A stretch of DNA of 64,000 bases from Sphaerisporangium album (GCF_003323745.1 NZ_QOIL01000013.1:106794-170793); one strand, 5' to 3'. Numbered from the stretch's first letter, positions 8,724 to 18,278 are shown. Notes: generated by a model not told the origin, from the sequence alone. Made by a program: numbers and translations.

Positions 8724-8750
8724 GATGTGACGCCGATCTGACAGTCACAT
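8724..8750. promoter_or_regulatory. Candidate response-regulator binding repeats
   Basis: CGATGTGAC and CGATCTGAC recur with an 11-bp pitch, the spacing OmpR-type dimers favour, and TCACAT (8745-8750) is also an inverted match to ATGTGA (8725-8730). The site lies between the divergent regulator gene (start 8586) and the operon at 8831. Confidence 0.4.
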
Positions 8751-8830
8751 GACGGACTCGTCATCTACGGCGTCCGCCGGGCGCGGCTCGCGCACCGTTG
8801 CCGGGACGGATCACGGCAGGAAGGGCAGCC

Positions 8831-11800
8831 ATGCGCGCTCGTCGTATGCTCACCGCTCTCACGCTGTTGACGGCGGCGCTGACGGCCTTGGCGACGGGCA
8901 TCGTGCCCGCCACCGTGGTGACGGCCCAGGGCCAGGCCGGCGCGGAGGTGAGGCTCCGCGTCGTGTCGGCGCGTACCGGGGATCCGGTCACGTCGTACAA
9001 GTTCCTCGTCACCAAGGACGACACGGGCGACCCCGCGCACCCGCGCGACGCCGCGTGCCTGCCGGGGAGCGGCGCCCCGGAGACGTCCTATCCCAAGACC
9101 TGCGACTGGCCTTCCACGCACACCTTCACCGGCGGCGCCGGCGGGGCGGGCAACCTGGTCACCCAGGGCACCGAGGCGGAGTTCTCGGAGACCACGGGGC
9201 TGAACCTGCCCGAGGGCAAGTACATGGTCTCGGTGGTCGCCGACGGCTTCAAGATCGACGGCGGGTGGGTCACCGTCCCCTCGCCCGAGCGGGGCCCACT
9301 GACGGTGCGGCTCCAGCCCGACCCCCTGCCTCTGGCGCAGATCAGGGTCACGGTGTTCGAGGACAACGCCACCAACGGCCAGTTCGACCCCGCGGTCGAG
9401 CACGGCCTGGAAGGCTGGGTCGCGCACATCTCCGACGTGGTCGGCGAGGTCACCACCGACTGGTACGGCAACCCGCTGTGCACGCGGTACGACGCCGCCC
9501 ACGAGCCGATCGAGGGCACGGGCGGCGAGTGCGTCAGCGACGCGAGCGGCGCCATCGTGATCCCGAACCTGGGCTCCAACCGCTACAGCCTTCAGGTGGT
9601 CCCGCCGGACGGCCAGGAGTGGATCCAGACCTCCTCCCTCGAAGGCGGCCACGACTGGGACACGTGGGTGGAGGAGGGGCACAAGGGCTTCGACACCGAG
9701 CTGATCGTCAACGGCGCGCCGATCCCCGAGGCCCAGTTCGGCTACGTCAAGCCCACCTCCCTGGACTCCGCCCACTCGGGAAACGCCACGGTCAAGGGCC
9801 GTGTCGTCAGCGTGAAGTCCTACCTCCCGCCCGCCGGTGGCGACACCGTGGAGGGGCCCGTCGCCAAGCCGTGGATCGCCGTCACCGACCTGCTCGACAA
9901 CGACACGCTGGTGTACGCCGCCCCCGGCAACGCCGACGGCACCTTCTCGGTGCCGGACCTCAAGCCGGGCGACTACCAGGTCGCCTACTGGGACTACGAC
10001 CAGAACCTGCTGCTCCAGCTGATCAACGTCACGGTCGCGGACGGGCAGACGGCCGACCTCGGCGACCTGACGCTGTCGCACTGGTTCAGCCAGTTGCATG
10101 GCTCGGTGTTCCTGGACACCGACAAGGACGGCAGGCGCGACCCCGGGGAGCCGGGGCTGCGCTCGCAGCCGGTGGTGCTCAAGTCACGGGACAACTCGGT
10201 CGTCGACGCGGGCAGCAAGTCCGCCACGACCGACGTCCAGGGGAACTGGACGCTGCGGCAGGTCTACCCGTACGGCTACTGGACCGTGCTCGAGGTCTAC
10301 AACGACCGCTTCTACACCACCGGCTTCACCTACCAGACCGACAACCAGCCGGACGAGACGACGGTCCTCGGCAGCGGGGTCGACGTCGCGACGCTCAACC
10401 AGGACGGCCTCAACACGCGCGTCGACATCGGCGTGCAGCCGTACGCCCGCGGCACCAACGGTGGCATCGTCGGCACGGCGGTCTACAACCTGACCCGCAA
10501 CGAGCTCGACCCCCGCCTGGCGGCGACCGAGGACTACGAGCCCGGCGTCCCCGGCCTCACCGTGGACCTGTACGCCCCCGTGACCGGCCCCGACGGCGAG
10601 TACGTCACCGAGGCCGACGGGTCGTACAAGCTGGGCCGCAAGCTGAACACCTACCTCACCGAGACCTTCGAACGCCCCACCGACTGCCAGGCGCGCGACG
10701 CCGGCGGTTCGCCGCTGAACCTGCGGTTCGCGCCCCCGGCGTCCGGCGGCTACGAGTGCGTCGAGTCGCCGCTGATGGGCAACCAGGTGCAGAGGGGCTT
10801 CTCCACGGTCAACGGCAACTACGGCTTCACGACCGTGTGGCGGTACGGCCCCGACGGCGAGGTGGTCAAGGACGCCGACGGCGACGCGGTCGAGGACCCC
10901 ATGCCCAAGGGCGACTACCTCGTCAAGGTCGTGATCCCCGAGGACGCCTTCGGCAGGCCGAAGTACACGGTGACGCGGGAGGAGGACGTCAACGTCTTCG
11001 ACGGGGACGACTACCAGCCGCAGGTGCCCCCGCCGCCGTGCGCGGGCGCCCTGCACACCGTGGACGTCAAGGGGATCGCCCCCGACGGGCCGGACGCCGT
11101 GGACAATCCGACCTTCGCGGACGCGGGCGGCAGCCCGTACGAGGGCGAGCAGCGGCCGCTGTGCGACGTCAAGCTCGTCACCGTCAACGACCAGCGGTCC
11201 ATCGCGCCGCCGTTCCACCTGTTCACCGACGTGCCGCAGCCGGGCAGGCTGTTCGGCGCGGTCGTCGAGGACCTGGCGCTCGGCACCGACCCCAACGAGT
11301 TCTACTACGGCGAGAAGGCCGGCCTCCCCAACGTCCCCGTCGGCATCTACGACTTCACCGGCCGGCTGGTCCACACGATCACCAGCGACCCCAACGGCTT
11401 CTTCGAGGTGCTGCTGCCCTCCACGAAGACGATGAACTGCCCGCTCCCCGCGGGCCCCTGCCCGAACGTCTACCGCCTGGTCGGCAACGACCCGGGGGCG
11501 CCGGGCCATCCGAACCCGAACTACAACCCCGCCTACCGCACGCTCGCCTCCCAGTGGCAGATCTGGCCGGGCCTCACCCTGCTCGCCGACGTGGCGCTGT
11601 TGCCGACGACCCCGGCCATGGAGTTCCCCGGCTCGCAGACCCCGCACCCGCCGAGGTGCCTGCTCCCCGACGGGACCCCGGAACTGTTCGCGGTGTCGAG
11701 GCCCTACGTGAACGGCACCGGTTCGTTCACCATCTCCGGGCAGGGCTTCGGCGCCACCACGGGCAAGGTCCTCCTCGACGGCACGCAGCTCCCGGCGACC

Positions 11801-13993
11801 GGCTGGACCGACCGGGCGATCACGGCGACCGTGCCGCTGCTGACGCCGCCGGGGCCGCACCGCCTGCGCATCGTGCGGTCCGACGGCAGGGAGGCGCGCA
11901 ACACGCTCACCTTCCACGTCCTCGGCGGGACCTACACGCCGGCCGTGATCGAGGTCGGCCCCGGGAAGGCGCACGCGAAGATCCAGGACGGCCTGGAGGC
12001 CGCCGCCGGGGTGCCCCGCGCGCTCGTGGTCGTCTACCCCGGCACGCCGTCCCCGTTCGCCCCGCTCGGTGACTACTTCGAGAGCGTCGTCGTCCACTCG
12101 CCCGTGAAGCTCCAGGGCGTCGGACCCGGCGGCGTCCGCGCGGACGGCAGCTCGGTGCCCGGCTCGATCATCAACGGCCTCGGGTTCTCGGCCGAAGGCG
12201 CGGCGCGGTGGAGCACCCTGGTCGAGGGGATCAAGGCGTCGCCCGGCTGGAGCGGCAACCAGCAGATCTCCGAGGGACAGGTCGTCTACGTCGTCGCCAG
12301 GGACGGGACGTTCACCCCGCAGTACAAGGCCGGGATCGACGGCTTCACGATCCAGGGCGGAGACGAGTTCGGCCTGGAGGGCACGTTCGTCACGCCCTTC
12401 TACCCGGTCCAGGGCGGCGGCGTCTACGTCAACGGCTACGCCCGCGACCTGCAGATCACCAACAACGTGATCAGGAGCAACGGCGGCGCGTACGGCGGCG
12501 GCATCCGGCTCGGCACCCCGGACATCGGCAGCAACCACAACGACCGCGTCCACGTCGGCTACAACCGGATCCTGCACAACGGCGGCTCCAACCTGGCGGG
12601 CGGCGTCGCGGTGTTCAACGGCGCCGACGGCTACGAGATCGACCACAACGAGATCTGCGGCAACTTCTCCGCCGAGTACGGCGGCGGCATCACCCACTAC
12701 GGCCTGTCGGGCGCGTCGGGCGGCCCCAACTCGATCCACCACAACCTGATCTGGGCGAACGGCTCCTACGACGAGGGCGGCGGGGTCATGTTGGCCGGTG
12801 AGGCGCCGCCCGCGGTGCCCGGCGGCCCGCCCTCGCCCGGGTCCGGCCCGGTCGCCGTCCACGCCAACATCATCCAGTCCAACCTGGCCTCCGACGACGG
12901 CGGCGGCGTCCGCCTGCTCCAGGCGGGGAACTGGCCGATCGACATCTACAACGACATGATCGTCAACAATGTCTCCGCCCACGAGGGCGGCGGTATCGCC
13001 ATCGACGACGCCACCCGCGTGCGCGTCTACAACACCACCGTCATGAAGAACATCACCACCGCGACCGCCGCGACCGGCAACGGCGACCCGGCCCCCGCGG
13101 GCCTGTCCACGGCGGCCAACAGCGCGCCGCTCCAGGCGACGCTGCCCCCGGGGTCGCCCACGTTCAGCGACCCGCTGCTGTTCAACGACGTCTTCCACGA
13201 CAACAGGGCGGGCGCGTGGGACGGTACGAACGCCCGGCTCACCGGCCTCGGGCAGCCCGGAGACGCCACGCCCGTGAACGTGTGGGACCTCGGCGCGGCG
13301 GACCTCAGCGGCAGGCTCTCTCCGACCAACACCTTACTCACCAAGGACCATCCGGCCTATGTCAACGCGGCGCCGTCCAACGTGGTGGGCAGGGACCCGA
13401 AGGTGCTGCGGCCCTACGACACGGTCGTGCAGGCCCTGGCCTGGCGCGGCGCGCCGCAGTTCGTCCAGAGCGTCATCATCTCGATGGACCAGCCCGCCCA
13501 GCTCGCAGGGGACTACCACCTGCAGCCGAGGGCGAACGGATCGCCCGCGCTGGACGTGGGGGCCATCGGCAAGGCGGGCGTCCTCGCGCCGCTCGTCGAC
13601 ATCGACGACCAGCTCCGGCAACTGCTCCGGTACGACCTCGGCGCCGACGAGGAGCGGTCGGACGCGCCGCTGCCCCTGATGACCGGCCTGACGGCCCTGC
13701 CCGGCGCGGTGAGGGCGGGGACCAAGGTCGCGCTAGGCGCGCTCACGAGCCACACGCTCACCGGAAGTTCCCCCATCGCGGCGGCGGAGTGGTTCACCGG
13801 CGCCGACCCCGGGGCGGGCCGCGGCACGGCGATGCGCGCCGTGGACGGCAGGTTCGACGCCGCCACCGAACTGGTCAGCGCCTCGGTGGACACCACCGGC
13901 TGGCCGAAGGGCCCGCGGACGGTGTCCGCGCGCGCCAGGGACGGCAACGGTAACTGGACCCTGCTCAAGACCACGACCATCACGATCAGGTAG
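8831..13993 (+). CDS. Giant secreted SdrD-like/TIG/beta-helix protein
   Basis: 1720 residues. ATG 8831 is chosen because AGGAAGG sits 8 nt upstream and a signal peptide (MRARRMLTALTLL, cleavage near residue 35) follows directly. From about 36 to 900 there are repeated Ig/Cna-B-like modules with SdrD-B features, for example FLDTDKDGRRDPGEPGL near 425. An IPT/TIG-like module lies around 956-1035. A right-handed parallel beta-helix runs around 1040-1400, with ITNNVIRSNGG, IDHNEICGN and VYNTTVMKN ladders. A C-terminal region of about 320 residues has no recognised domain. No sortase motif or membrane anchor is seen, so it is secreted or held by partners. It is the first gene of an operon with three cupredoxin proteins 7 bp downstream, so a scaffold, adhesin or substrate-binding role for an extracellular oxidase complex is plausible but inferred. 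Confidence 0.85.
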   Translation: MRARRMLTALTLLTAALTALATGIVPATVVTAQGQAGAEVRLRVVSARTGDPVTSYKFLVTKDDTGDPAHPRDAACLPGSGAPETSYPKTCDWPSTHTFTGGAGGAGNLVTQGTEAEFSETTGLNLPEGKYMVSVVADGFKIDGGWVTVPSPERGPLTVRLQPDPLPLAQIRVTVFEDNATNGQFDPAVEHGLEGWVAHISDVVGEVTTDWYGNPLCTRYDAAHEPIEGTGGECVSDASGAIVIPNLGSNRYSLQVVPPDGQEWIQTSSLEGGHDWDTWVEEGHKGFDTELIVNGAPIPEAQFGYVKPTSLDSAHSGNATVKGRVVSVKSYLPPAGGDTVEGPVAKPWIAVTDLLDNDTLVYAAPGNADGTFSVPDLKPGDYQVAYWDYDQNLLLQLINVTVADGQTADLGDLTLSHWFSQLHGSVFLDTDKDGRRDPGEPGLRSQPVVLKSRDNSVVDAGSKSATTDVQGNWTLRQVYPYGYWTVLEVYNDRFYTTGFTYQTDNQPDETTVLGSGVDVATLNQDGLNTRVDIGVQPYARGTNGGIVGTAVYNLTRNELDPRLAATEDYEPGVPGLTVDLYAPVTGPDGEYVTEADGSYKLGRKLNTYLTETFERPTDCQARDAGGSPLNLRFAPPASGGYECVESPLMGNQVQRGFSTVNGNYGFTTVWRYGPDGEVVKDADGDAVEDPMPKGDYLVKVVIPEDAFGRPKYTVTREEDVNVFDGDDYQPQVPPPPCAGALHTVDVKGIAPDGPDAVDNPTFADAGGSPYEGEQRPLCDVKLVTVNDQRSIAPPFHLFTDVPQPGRLFGAVVEDLALGTDPNEFYYGEKAGLPNVPVGIYDFTGRLVHTITSDPNGFFEVLLPSTKTMNCPLPAGPCPNVYRLVGNDPGAPGHPNPNYNPAYRTLASQWQIWPGLTLLADVALLPTTPAMEFPGSQTPHPPRCLLPDGTPELFAVSRPYVNGTGSFTISGQGFGATTGKVLLDGTQLPATGWTDRAITATVPLLTPPGPHRLRIVRSDGREARNTLTFHVLGGTYTPAVIEVGPGKAHAKIQDGLEAAAGVPRALVVVYPGTPSPFAPLGDYFESVVVHSPVKLQGVGPGGVRADGSSVPGSIINGLGFSAEGAARWSTLVEGIKASPGWSGNQQISEGQVVYVVARDGTFTPQYKAGIDGFTIQGGDEFGLEGTFVTPFYPVQGGGVYVNGYARDLQITNNVIRSNGGAYGGGIRLGTPDIGSNHNDRVHVGYNRILHNGGSNLAGGVAVFNGADGYEIDHNEICGNFSAEYGGGITHYGLSGASGGPNSIHHNLIWANGSYDEGGGVMLAGEAPPAVPGGPPSPGSGPVAVHANIIQSNLASDDGGGVRLLQAGNWPIDIYNDMIVNNVSAHEGGGIAIDDATRVRVYNTTVMKNITTATAATGNGDPAPAGLSTAANSAPLQATLPPGSPTFSDPLLFNDVFHDNRAGAWDGTNARLTGLGQPGDATPVNVWDLGAADLSGRLSPTNTLLTKDHPAYVNAAPSNVVGRDPKVLRPYDTVVQALAWRGAPQFVQSVIISMDQPAQLAGDYHLQPRANGSPALDVGAIGKAGVLAPLVDIDDQLRQLLRYDLGADEERSDAPLPLMTGLTALPGAVRAGTKVALGALTSHTLTGSSPIAAAEWFTGADPGAGRGTAMRAVDGRFDAATELVSASVDTTGWPKGPRTVSARARDGNGNWTLLKTTTITIR

Positions 13994-13999
13994 GACGGG

Positions 14000-15268
14000 A
14001 TGAGCGGAAACCAGATCAGCCGGCGCGGCCTGCTGCGGGCCGCCACCACGGCGGCCGCCGGCGCCGCCACGGGCGGATGGCTGCTGCGCGACGCGACGGC
14101 GGGCGCGGCCGCCGTCCGGGGGACGGCCCTGCCCCCGACCGTCCACCTCGCCGCGACCGACGGGTGGATCTCCCTGCCCGGGCAGGTGGCGGGCGTCCAC
14201 CCCGACCCGATGGCCCCGGCGCCGTTCACCACGTGGGGCTTCGGGTTCCGCGACGTGACCACGCTCACCGCGACCCAGGTGAAGGCGCAGAAGGGCAGGT
14301 TCCAGGCGCCCGCGCCGATGTGGTGGGTGGACGAGCTGCAGGACACGCGCGTGCAGCTCACCAACCTCGGCATGGTCGTCAGGCCCGACCTGAGCGACTC
14401 GCACACCGTTCACTGGCACGGCTTCCGGAACGCCGTCCCGCTGTTCGACGGGGTGCCGGAGCTGTCCGTCGCGGTGCCGATCGGCCGGGCGTTCACCTAC
14501 TTCTACCGGCCGCGCGACCCGGGCACGTACATGTACCACTGCCACTTCGAGGACGTCGAGCACGTCTCGATGGGCATGACCGGCATCGTCTTCGTGCGCC
14601 CGCGCCAGAACGCGGGCGCGCCGGGGATCCCGCCCGGCAAGTACGTCTACAACGACGGCGACCGGTCGACCGCCTACGACCGCGAGTGGGGCATGTTCCT
14701 GTCCGAGGCCTGGACGCGGGAGCGCTTCGAGGGCGCGCACATCCAGGAGCACGACTGGAGCGAGTACGACGCCGACGTGTGGATGCTCAACGGCCGTTCG
14801 TACCCGGACACGCTCGCTCCCGGCGGGGGAGGTACCGGGGCCGGCGGGGACCTCATCGCTCCCGCCGGATATCCGAAGCTGAAATATCAGCCCATCTCAT
14901 CTCTTGTCCGCTGCATGTCCGGCGAGAAGGTCCTGCTGCGCCTGGTCAACCTCGGGTTCCAGCAGCACACGATGACGCTCGCCGGCATCCCGATGCGCGT
15001 GGTGGGCAGGGACGCCACCCTGTCGCGCGGCCGCGACGGCACCGACCGGTCCTTCCTCACCAACGCCGTCCACATCGGCCCGGGCGAGAGCGTCGACGCG
15101 ATCTTCACGGCCCCGGCCGTGAGCGCCCCGGCCGTCCACCTGCTCTACAACCGCGCGTACGCCACGCTCGGCAATCCGGGCGTCGCCGGGCTCGGAGGCC
15201 AGGTGACCGAGGTGCGCGTGCTGCCCGCGGGAAGCGGCCTGCCGCCGCAGACCGCGCCCAACACCTGA
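14000..15268 (+). CDS. Tat-exported multicopper oxidase-like protein (two-domain)
   Basis: 422 residues. The N-terminus has a Tat signal (SRRGLLRAA), fitting a cofactor-loaded export substrate. Copper ligands cluster in the first cupredoxin domain: HWHG from H138, and HCHFEDVEHVSMGM from H180, where C181, H188 and M193 match a type-1 site and H180/H182 match trinuclear-centre ligands. In the second domain the usual HPxHxHG is reduced to QQHTM, so only one histidine remains. The second half of a trinuclear centre is therefore missing in the monomer. It starts 7 bp after the giant beta-helix gene. It could be a two-domain laccase type working as an oligomer or with its neighbours. Confidence 0.87.
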   Translation: MSGNQISRRGLLRAATTAAAGAATGGWLLRDATAGAAAVRGTALPPTVHLAATDGWISLPGQVAGVHPDPMAPAPFTTWGFGFRDVTTLTATQVKAQKGRFQAPAPMWWVDELQDTRVQLTNLGMVVRPDLSDSHTVHWHGFRNAVPLFDGVPELSVAVPIGRAFTYFYRPRDPGTYMYHCHFEDVEHVSMGMTGIVFVRPRQNAGAPGIPPGKYVYNDGDRSTAYDREWGMFLSEAWTRERFEGAHIQEHDWSEYDADVWMLNGRSYPDTLAPGGGGTGAGGDLIAPAGYPKLKYQPISSLVRCMSGEKVLLRLVNLGFQQHTMTLAGIPMRVVGRDATLSRGRDGTDRSFLTNAVHIGPGESVDAIFTAPAVSAPAVHLLYNRAYATLGNPGVAGLGGQVTEVRVLPAGSGLPPQTAPNT

Positions 15269-15283
15269 ACGGCGGAGGACCTC

Positions 15284-16534
15284 ATGCTCGTACGCAAGGC
15301 ACTGCGCGCGGTCACGGCCGCCGCGGCGCTCGTGCTCCTGCCGGCCCCGCAGGCGCACGCCGCACCGCCCGAATCGGGTGTCTCCTGCACGACCGGCCCG
15401 TCCTTCGACCTGGCCGCCGCCGACGGCGCCGCCGGGTTCCCGGACGGCAACACGGTCCACATGTGGAGCTACACCGTCGACGGGAACGCGTTCCAGCTCC
15501 CCGGGCCGGTGCTGTGCGTCACCGAGGGCGACGTCGTCACCGTCACCCTCCGCAACACCCTCCCCGAGCCCGTCTCGCTGTTCGTCCCGGGAATGACCGG
15601 CGTGACCGCCGACGGGTCGCCCGCGCAGCCGCAGTTCACCGGCGGCACGCTCACCTCGCTCGTGCAGGCCGCGCCGCCCGGCGGCACCGTGACCTACCGG
15701 TTCACGGCCTCGGCCCCCGGCACCTACCTGTACGCCAGCGGCACCGACCCCGCCAAACAGGTGCAGATGGGCCTCTACGGCGCGCTGATCGTGCGCCCGG
15801 CGGGCCACCCCGACCGCGCGTACGGCACGGACGCGAGCCGCTTCAACCCGGCGGCCGAGTACATCTCGCTGCTGTCGGAGGTCGACCCCGACCTGCACGC
15901 CGCGGTCGAGAACGGCAGGCCCTACGACGTGACCAAGCTCCACCCGCGGTACTGGCTGATCAACGGCCGGAGCTTCCCCGACACGATCGCGCCCAACGGG
16001 GCCGGGTGGCTGCCGAGCCAGCCCTACGGGTCGCTGATCCACATCCGGCCGAAGGACCCGGTGACCAACCCGCACCCGGCGCTCGTGCGCTACCTCAACG
16101 CCGGAGACCGCATCCACCCCTTCCACCCCCACGGCAACCACGGCCGGGTGATCGGACGGGACGCCCACACGCTCGTGGACGGCGCCGACCTGTCGGCCGA
16201 GAACTTCCTCGCCGACATCGGGCCCGGCCAGACCTGGGACGTCACCTACGACTGGACCGACGTGGAGAAATGGCGGCCCGGCACCAACCCGATCCCGGTG
16301 CCGCTGCCCCAGCAGCAGAACCTCGTCTACAAGGACGACGCCACCTGGTACGGCGGCAGCCCGTACCTCGGCGTCACCGACGGCCTGCCCGTCGGCGTCA
16401 CGTCCTACAACGAGTGCGGCGAGTACTACCAGATGTGGCACAGCCACGCGCTCAACGAGGCCGCCAACTACGAGGCGGGCTTCGGCGGCATGATGACGCT
16501 CGAGCGCGTCGACCCCCCGGGAGGGTGTTCCTGA
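15284..16534 (+). CDS. Secreted multicopper oxidase-like protein with degenerate type-1 site
   Basis: 416 residues, with a Sec-type signal peptide to about residue 26 (PAPQAHA-A). Two cupredoxin domains. The first lacks the histidine pairs: the usual LYHSH position reads LYASG. The second has HPFHPHG (H278, H281, H283) and H286. At its C-terminus the expected HCH reads HSH (386-388) in MWHSHALNEA, so the type-1 copper cysteine is replaced by serine. The protein may bind one or two coppers but is unlikely to be a complete oxidase by itself. GGAGGACCTC precedes the ATG. It lies 15 bp from the upstream oxidase-like gene and overlaps the next gene by 1 nt. Confidence 0.86.
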   Translation: MLVRKALRAVTAAAALVLLPAPQAHAAPPESGVSCTTGPSFDLAAADGAAGFPDGNTVHMWSYTVDGNAFQLPGPVLCVTEGDVVTVTLRNTLPEPVSLFVPGMTGVTADGSPAQPQFTGGTLTSLVQAAPPGGTVTYRFTASAPGTYLYASGTDPAKQVQMGLYGALIVRPAGHPDRAYGTDASRFNPAAEYISLLSEVDPDLHAAVENGRPYDVTKLHPRYWLINGRSFPDTIAPNGAGWLPSQPYGSLIHIRPKDPVTNPHPALVRYLNAGDRIHPFHPHGNHGRVIGRDAHTLVDGADLSAENFLADIGPGQTWDVTYDWTDVEKWRPGTNPIPVPLPQQQNLVYKDDATWYGGSPYLGVTDGLPVGVTSYNECGEYYQMWHSHALNEAANYEAGFGGMMTLERVDPPGGCS

Positions 16535-17634
16535 TGCGCGCGCCCCACGCGTCCGCCCGCCGATTCGCCCTCGCCTGCGGTGCCCTCACGACGGCCACCG
16601 TCCTCCTGACCCAGCCCCCCGCCACGGCCCAGCCGTCCCTCACCACCCGGTCGTCCGCCACGGCCAAGTCGGCGGTGACCGCCCTACCGGCCGCGACCGC
16701 CGGGTCCGGCGCCGCGGCCGAGCGCACCCGCGCTTCCACGGCCGCCGCCCTGCCGTCCTCGCCGTGCACGCCGAACGCGGGCGTGCGCGCATGCGAGCTC
16801 TGGGCCAAGACGGGCACGCTCGCGCTGCCCGGCGGGGTCACCGTGCCGATCTGGGGCTACGCGGCCGCCGCCGGCGACCCGCCGTCGCTGCCGGGGCCGC
16901 TGCTGCTGGCCACCGCGGGCGAGACCGTGCGGGTCACGGTGCACAACATGCTCGGCGAGGCGACGAGCCTCGGCCTGCCCGAACAGGACGTGCCCCCCGA
17001 CACGACGGGCGCCGCCCCCGGGGCGTCGAGGACCTACGAGTTCACGGCGACCCGGCCCGGGACGTTCCGGTACGAGGCCGGGCTGACCGGCGGCGGGCCC
17101 CGGCAGGTCGCCATGGGCCTGGCCGGCGCGCTCGTCGTCCGGCCGGCCTCCGGAGGCGGCGCCTACGGCACGCCCACGACGGCCTTCGACGACGAGGCGC
17201 TGGTGGTGCTGCAGGGGATCGACCCGGCGTTCAACGCCGCGCCGTCCACCTACCCCATGTCCCGCTACCGTCCCCGGTACTGGCTCATCAACGGGGCGGC
17301 GTACCCGGACACGGCGCCGATCCCCACCGCCCAGGGGCACCGGCTGCTCCTGCGGTACGTCAACGCGGGACTCGAAGACCACCCGATGTCGCTGGCAGGG
17401 GCGTACCAGAGCGTCGTCGGCGCGGACGGCCGGGAGGCCGGGCATCCGTACACGGTGTTGTCGGAGACCGTGATCGCGGGCGGGACGATGGACGCCGTCG
17501 TCGCCGTCCCCCCGGGGGCGCCGCCGCTCATCCCGCTCTTCGAGGCCGCCCGCCACATCGACAACGCCGGCCACGTCACCGCCGGGACCGTCGACCTCGG
17601 CGGCATGCTCACCTTCATCGCGGTGACCCCATGA
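16534..17634 (+). CDS. Secreted cupredoxin-fold protein, ligands largely lost
   Basis: 366 residues. ATG 16534 overlaps the previous stop by one base (TGATG), with GGGAGGG about 8 nt upstream. Signal peptide to about residue 34, then an Ala/Ser/Thr-rich linker. Two cupredoxin-like domains are recognisable by order and by shared phrases with its neighbours (VAMGLAGALVVRP, RPRYWLINGAAYPDTAP, DHPMSLAG). The HxH motifs of a multicopper oxidase are absent from domain 1 (FRYEAGLTGG) and only a single His remains in domain 2. It is therefore probably a non-catalytic paralogue, perhaps a structural partner or copper carrier. Domain 2 most resembles that of the first oxidase-like protein of this operon. 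Confidence 0.82.
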   Translation: MRAPHASARRFALACGALTTATVLLTQPPATAQPSLTTRSSATAKSAVTALPAATAGSGAAAERTRASTAAALPSSPCTPNAGVRACELWAKTGTLALPGGVTVPIWGYAAAAGDPPSLPGPLLLATAGETVRVTVHNMLGEATSLGLPEQDVPPDTTGAAPGASRTYEFTATRPGTFRYEAGLTGGGPRQVAMGLAGALVVRPASGGGAYGTPTTAFDDEALVVLQGIDPAFNAAPSTYPMSRYRPRYWLINGAAYPDTAPIPTAQGHRLLLRYVNAGLEDHPMSLAGAYQSVVGADGREAGHPYTVLSETVIAGGTMDAVVAVPPGAPPLIPLFEAARHIDNAGHVTAGTVDLGGMLTFIAVTP

Positions 17635-18278
17635 CCGACCCGCCCCACGACGAGCCCACGACCGATTCACCTGACCACGGGCTCGCGAACGGCTCGGCCG
17701 GCGACGGGGTCGTGGCCGGTTCACCTCACGAAGGGTTCGTGGCCGGTTCGGCTCACGAGGGGACTGCGACCGCCTCCCCCCAGGACCGGACCGTCACCGG
17801 CTCACCCCACCACGGGACCGCGACGGGGTCGCCTCGCCGTCGGATCGTGGCATGGTGGCTGACGGCCGGGGCGGTGGCGGCCGTGGCGGCGCTGGTCGTC
17901 GTGCTCGCCCTGCCCCACGGCGGCGGGACCGCGCGGGCCGGGATGCCCGCCGCCCCCGACGTCGAGCAGCGGTACGGCGTGCGCTTCACGATGGTCGGCG
18001 TGACGGCCGACCACGGCCTGCTCGACGTGCGGTTCATCGTCCTGGACCCGGACCGGGCGGCGGCCATGCTCTCCGACGCGCGACGGCTGCCGCGCGTCAT
18101 CGTGGACACCGCGGGCAGGGCCCTTCCGTCGCCCGCGCTCATGCCGATGATCCACGATCCGGTCGCAGGGCGGACGTACTACGTGCTCTACCGCAACTCC
18201 GGCGGGGTGATCCGCCGGGGCGACACCGTGACCCTGGCCTTCGACCAGGCGAGCGTGCCCCATGTCCCGGTTCTCTAG
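17631..18278 (+). CDS. Single-span membrane protein with 9-residue repeats
   Basis: 215 residues, starting at an ATGA overlap with the previous stop. Residues 16-69 are six copies of a 9-residue repeat of the form (D/E/H)G-x-(A/V)-(A/T)-G-S-(P/A)-H, encoded by 27-bp DNA units. A membrane span follows (IVAWWLTAGAVAAVAALVVV, about 72-91), then an extracytoplasmic domain of about 120 residues with no recognised family. The repeats are Gly/Ser/His-rich, so a metal-binding or flexible role is possible. It overlaps the CopC-CopD gene by 17 nt. Not recognised by name; probably a dedicated membrane component of this copper-like operon. Confidence 0.75.
   Translation: MTDPPHDEPTTDSPDHGLANGSAGDGVVAGSPHEGFVAGSAHEGTATASPQDRTVTGSPHHGTATGSPRRRIVAWWLTAGAVAAVAALVVVLALPHGGGTARAGMPAAPDVEQRYGVRFTMVGVTADHGLLDVRFIVLDPDRAAAMLSDARRLPRVIVDTAGRALPSPALMPMIHDPVAGRTYYVLYRNSGGVIRRGDTVTLAFDQASVPHVPVL
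17676..17837 (+). repeat. Six 27-bp tandem repeats inside the membrane-protein gene
   Basis: Six degenerate in-frame 27-bp units coding for a 9-residue repeat that begins with HG, DG, EG, EG, DR and HG and ends GSPH-like. The period is exact, with no indels. Confidence 0.75.

Noticed and set aside
10184-13198. Minus-strand open frame of about 1000 codons inside the giant secreted-protein gene
   Set aside because: Val/Asp/Arg/Gly-rich shadow caused by high GC at third positions; no domain, ribosome site or signal, and it lies opposite a convincing gene.
14077-16533. Long plus-strand frame running into the third cupredoxin gene, suggesting one fused protein
   Set aside because: The upstream part is Arg/Pro-rich out-of-frame sequence of the two preceding genes; the real protein begins at ATG 16534 with its own signal peptide.
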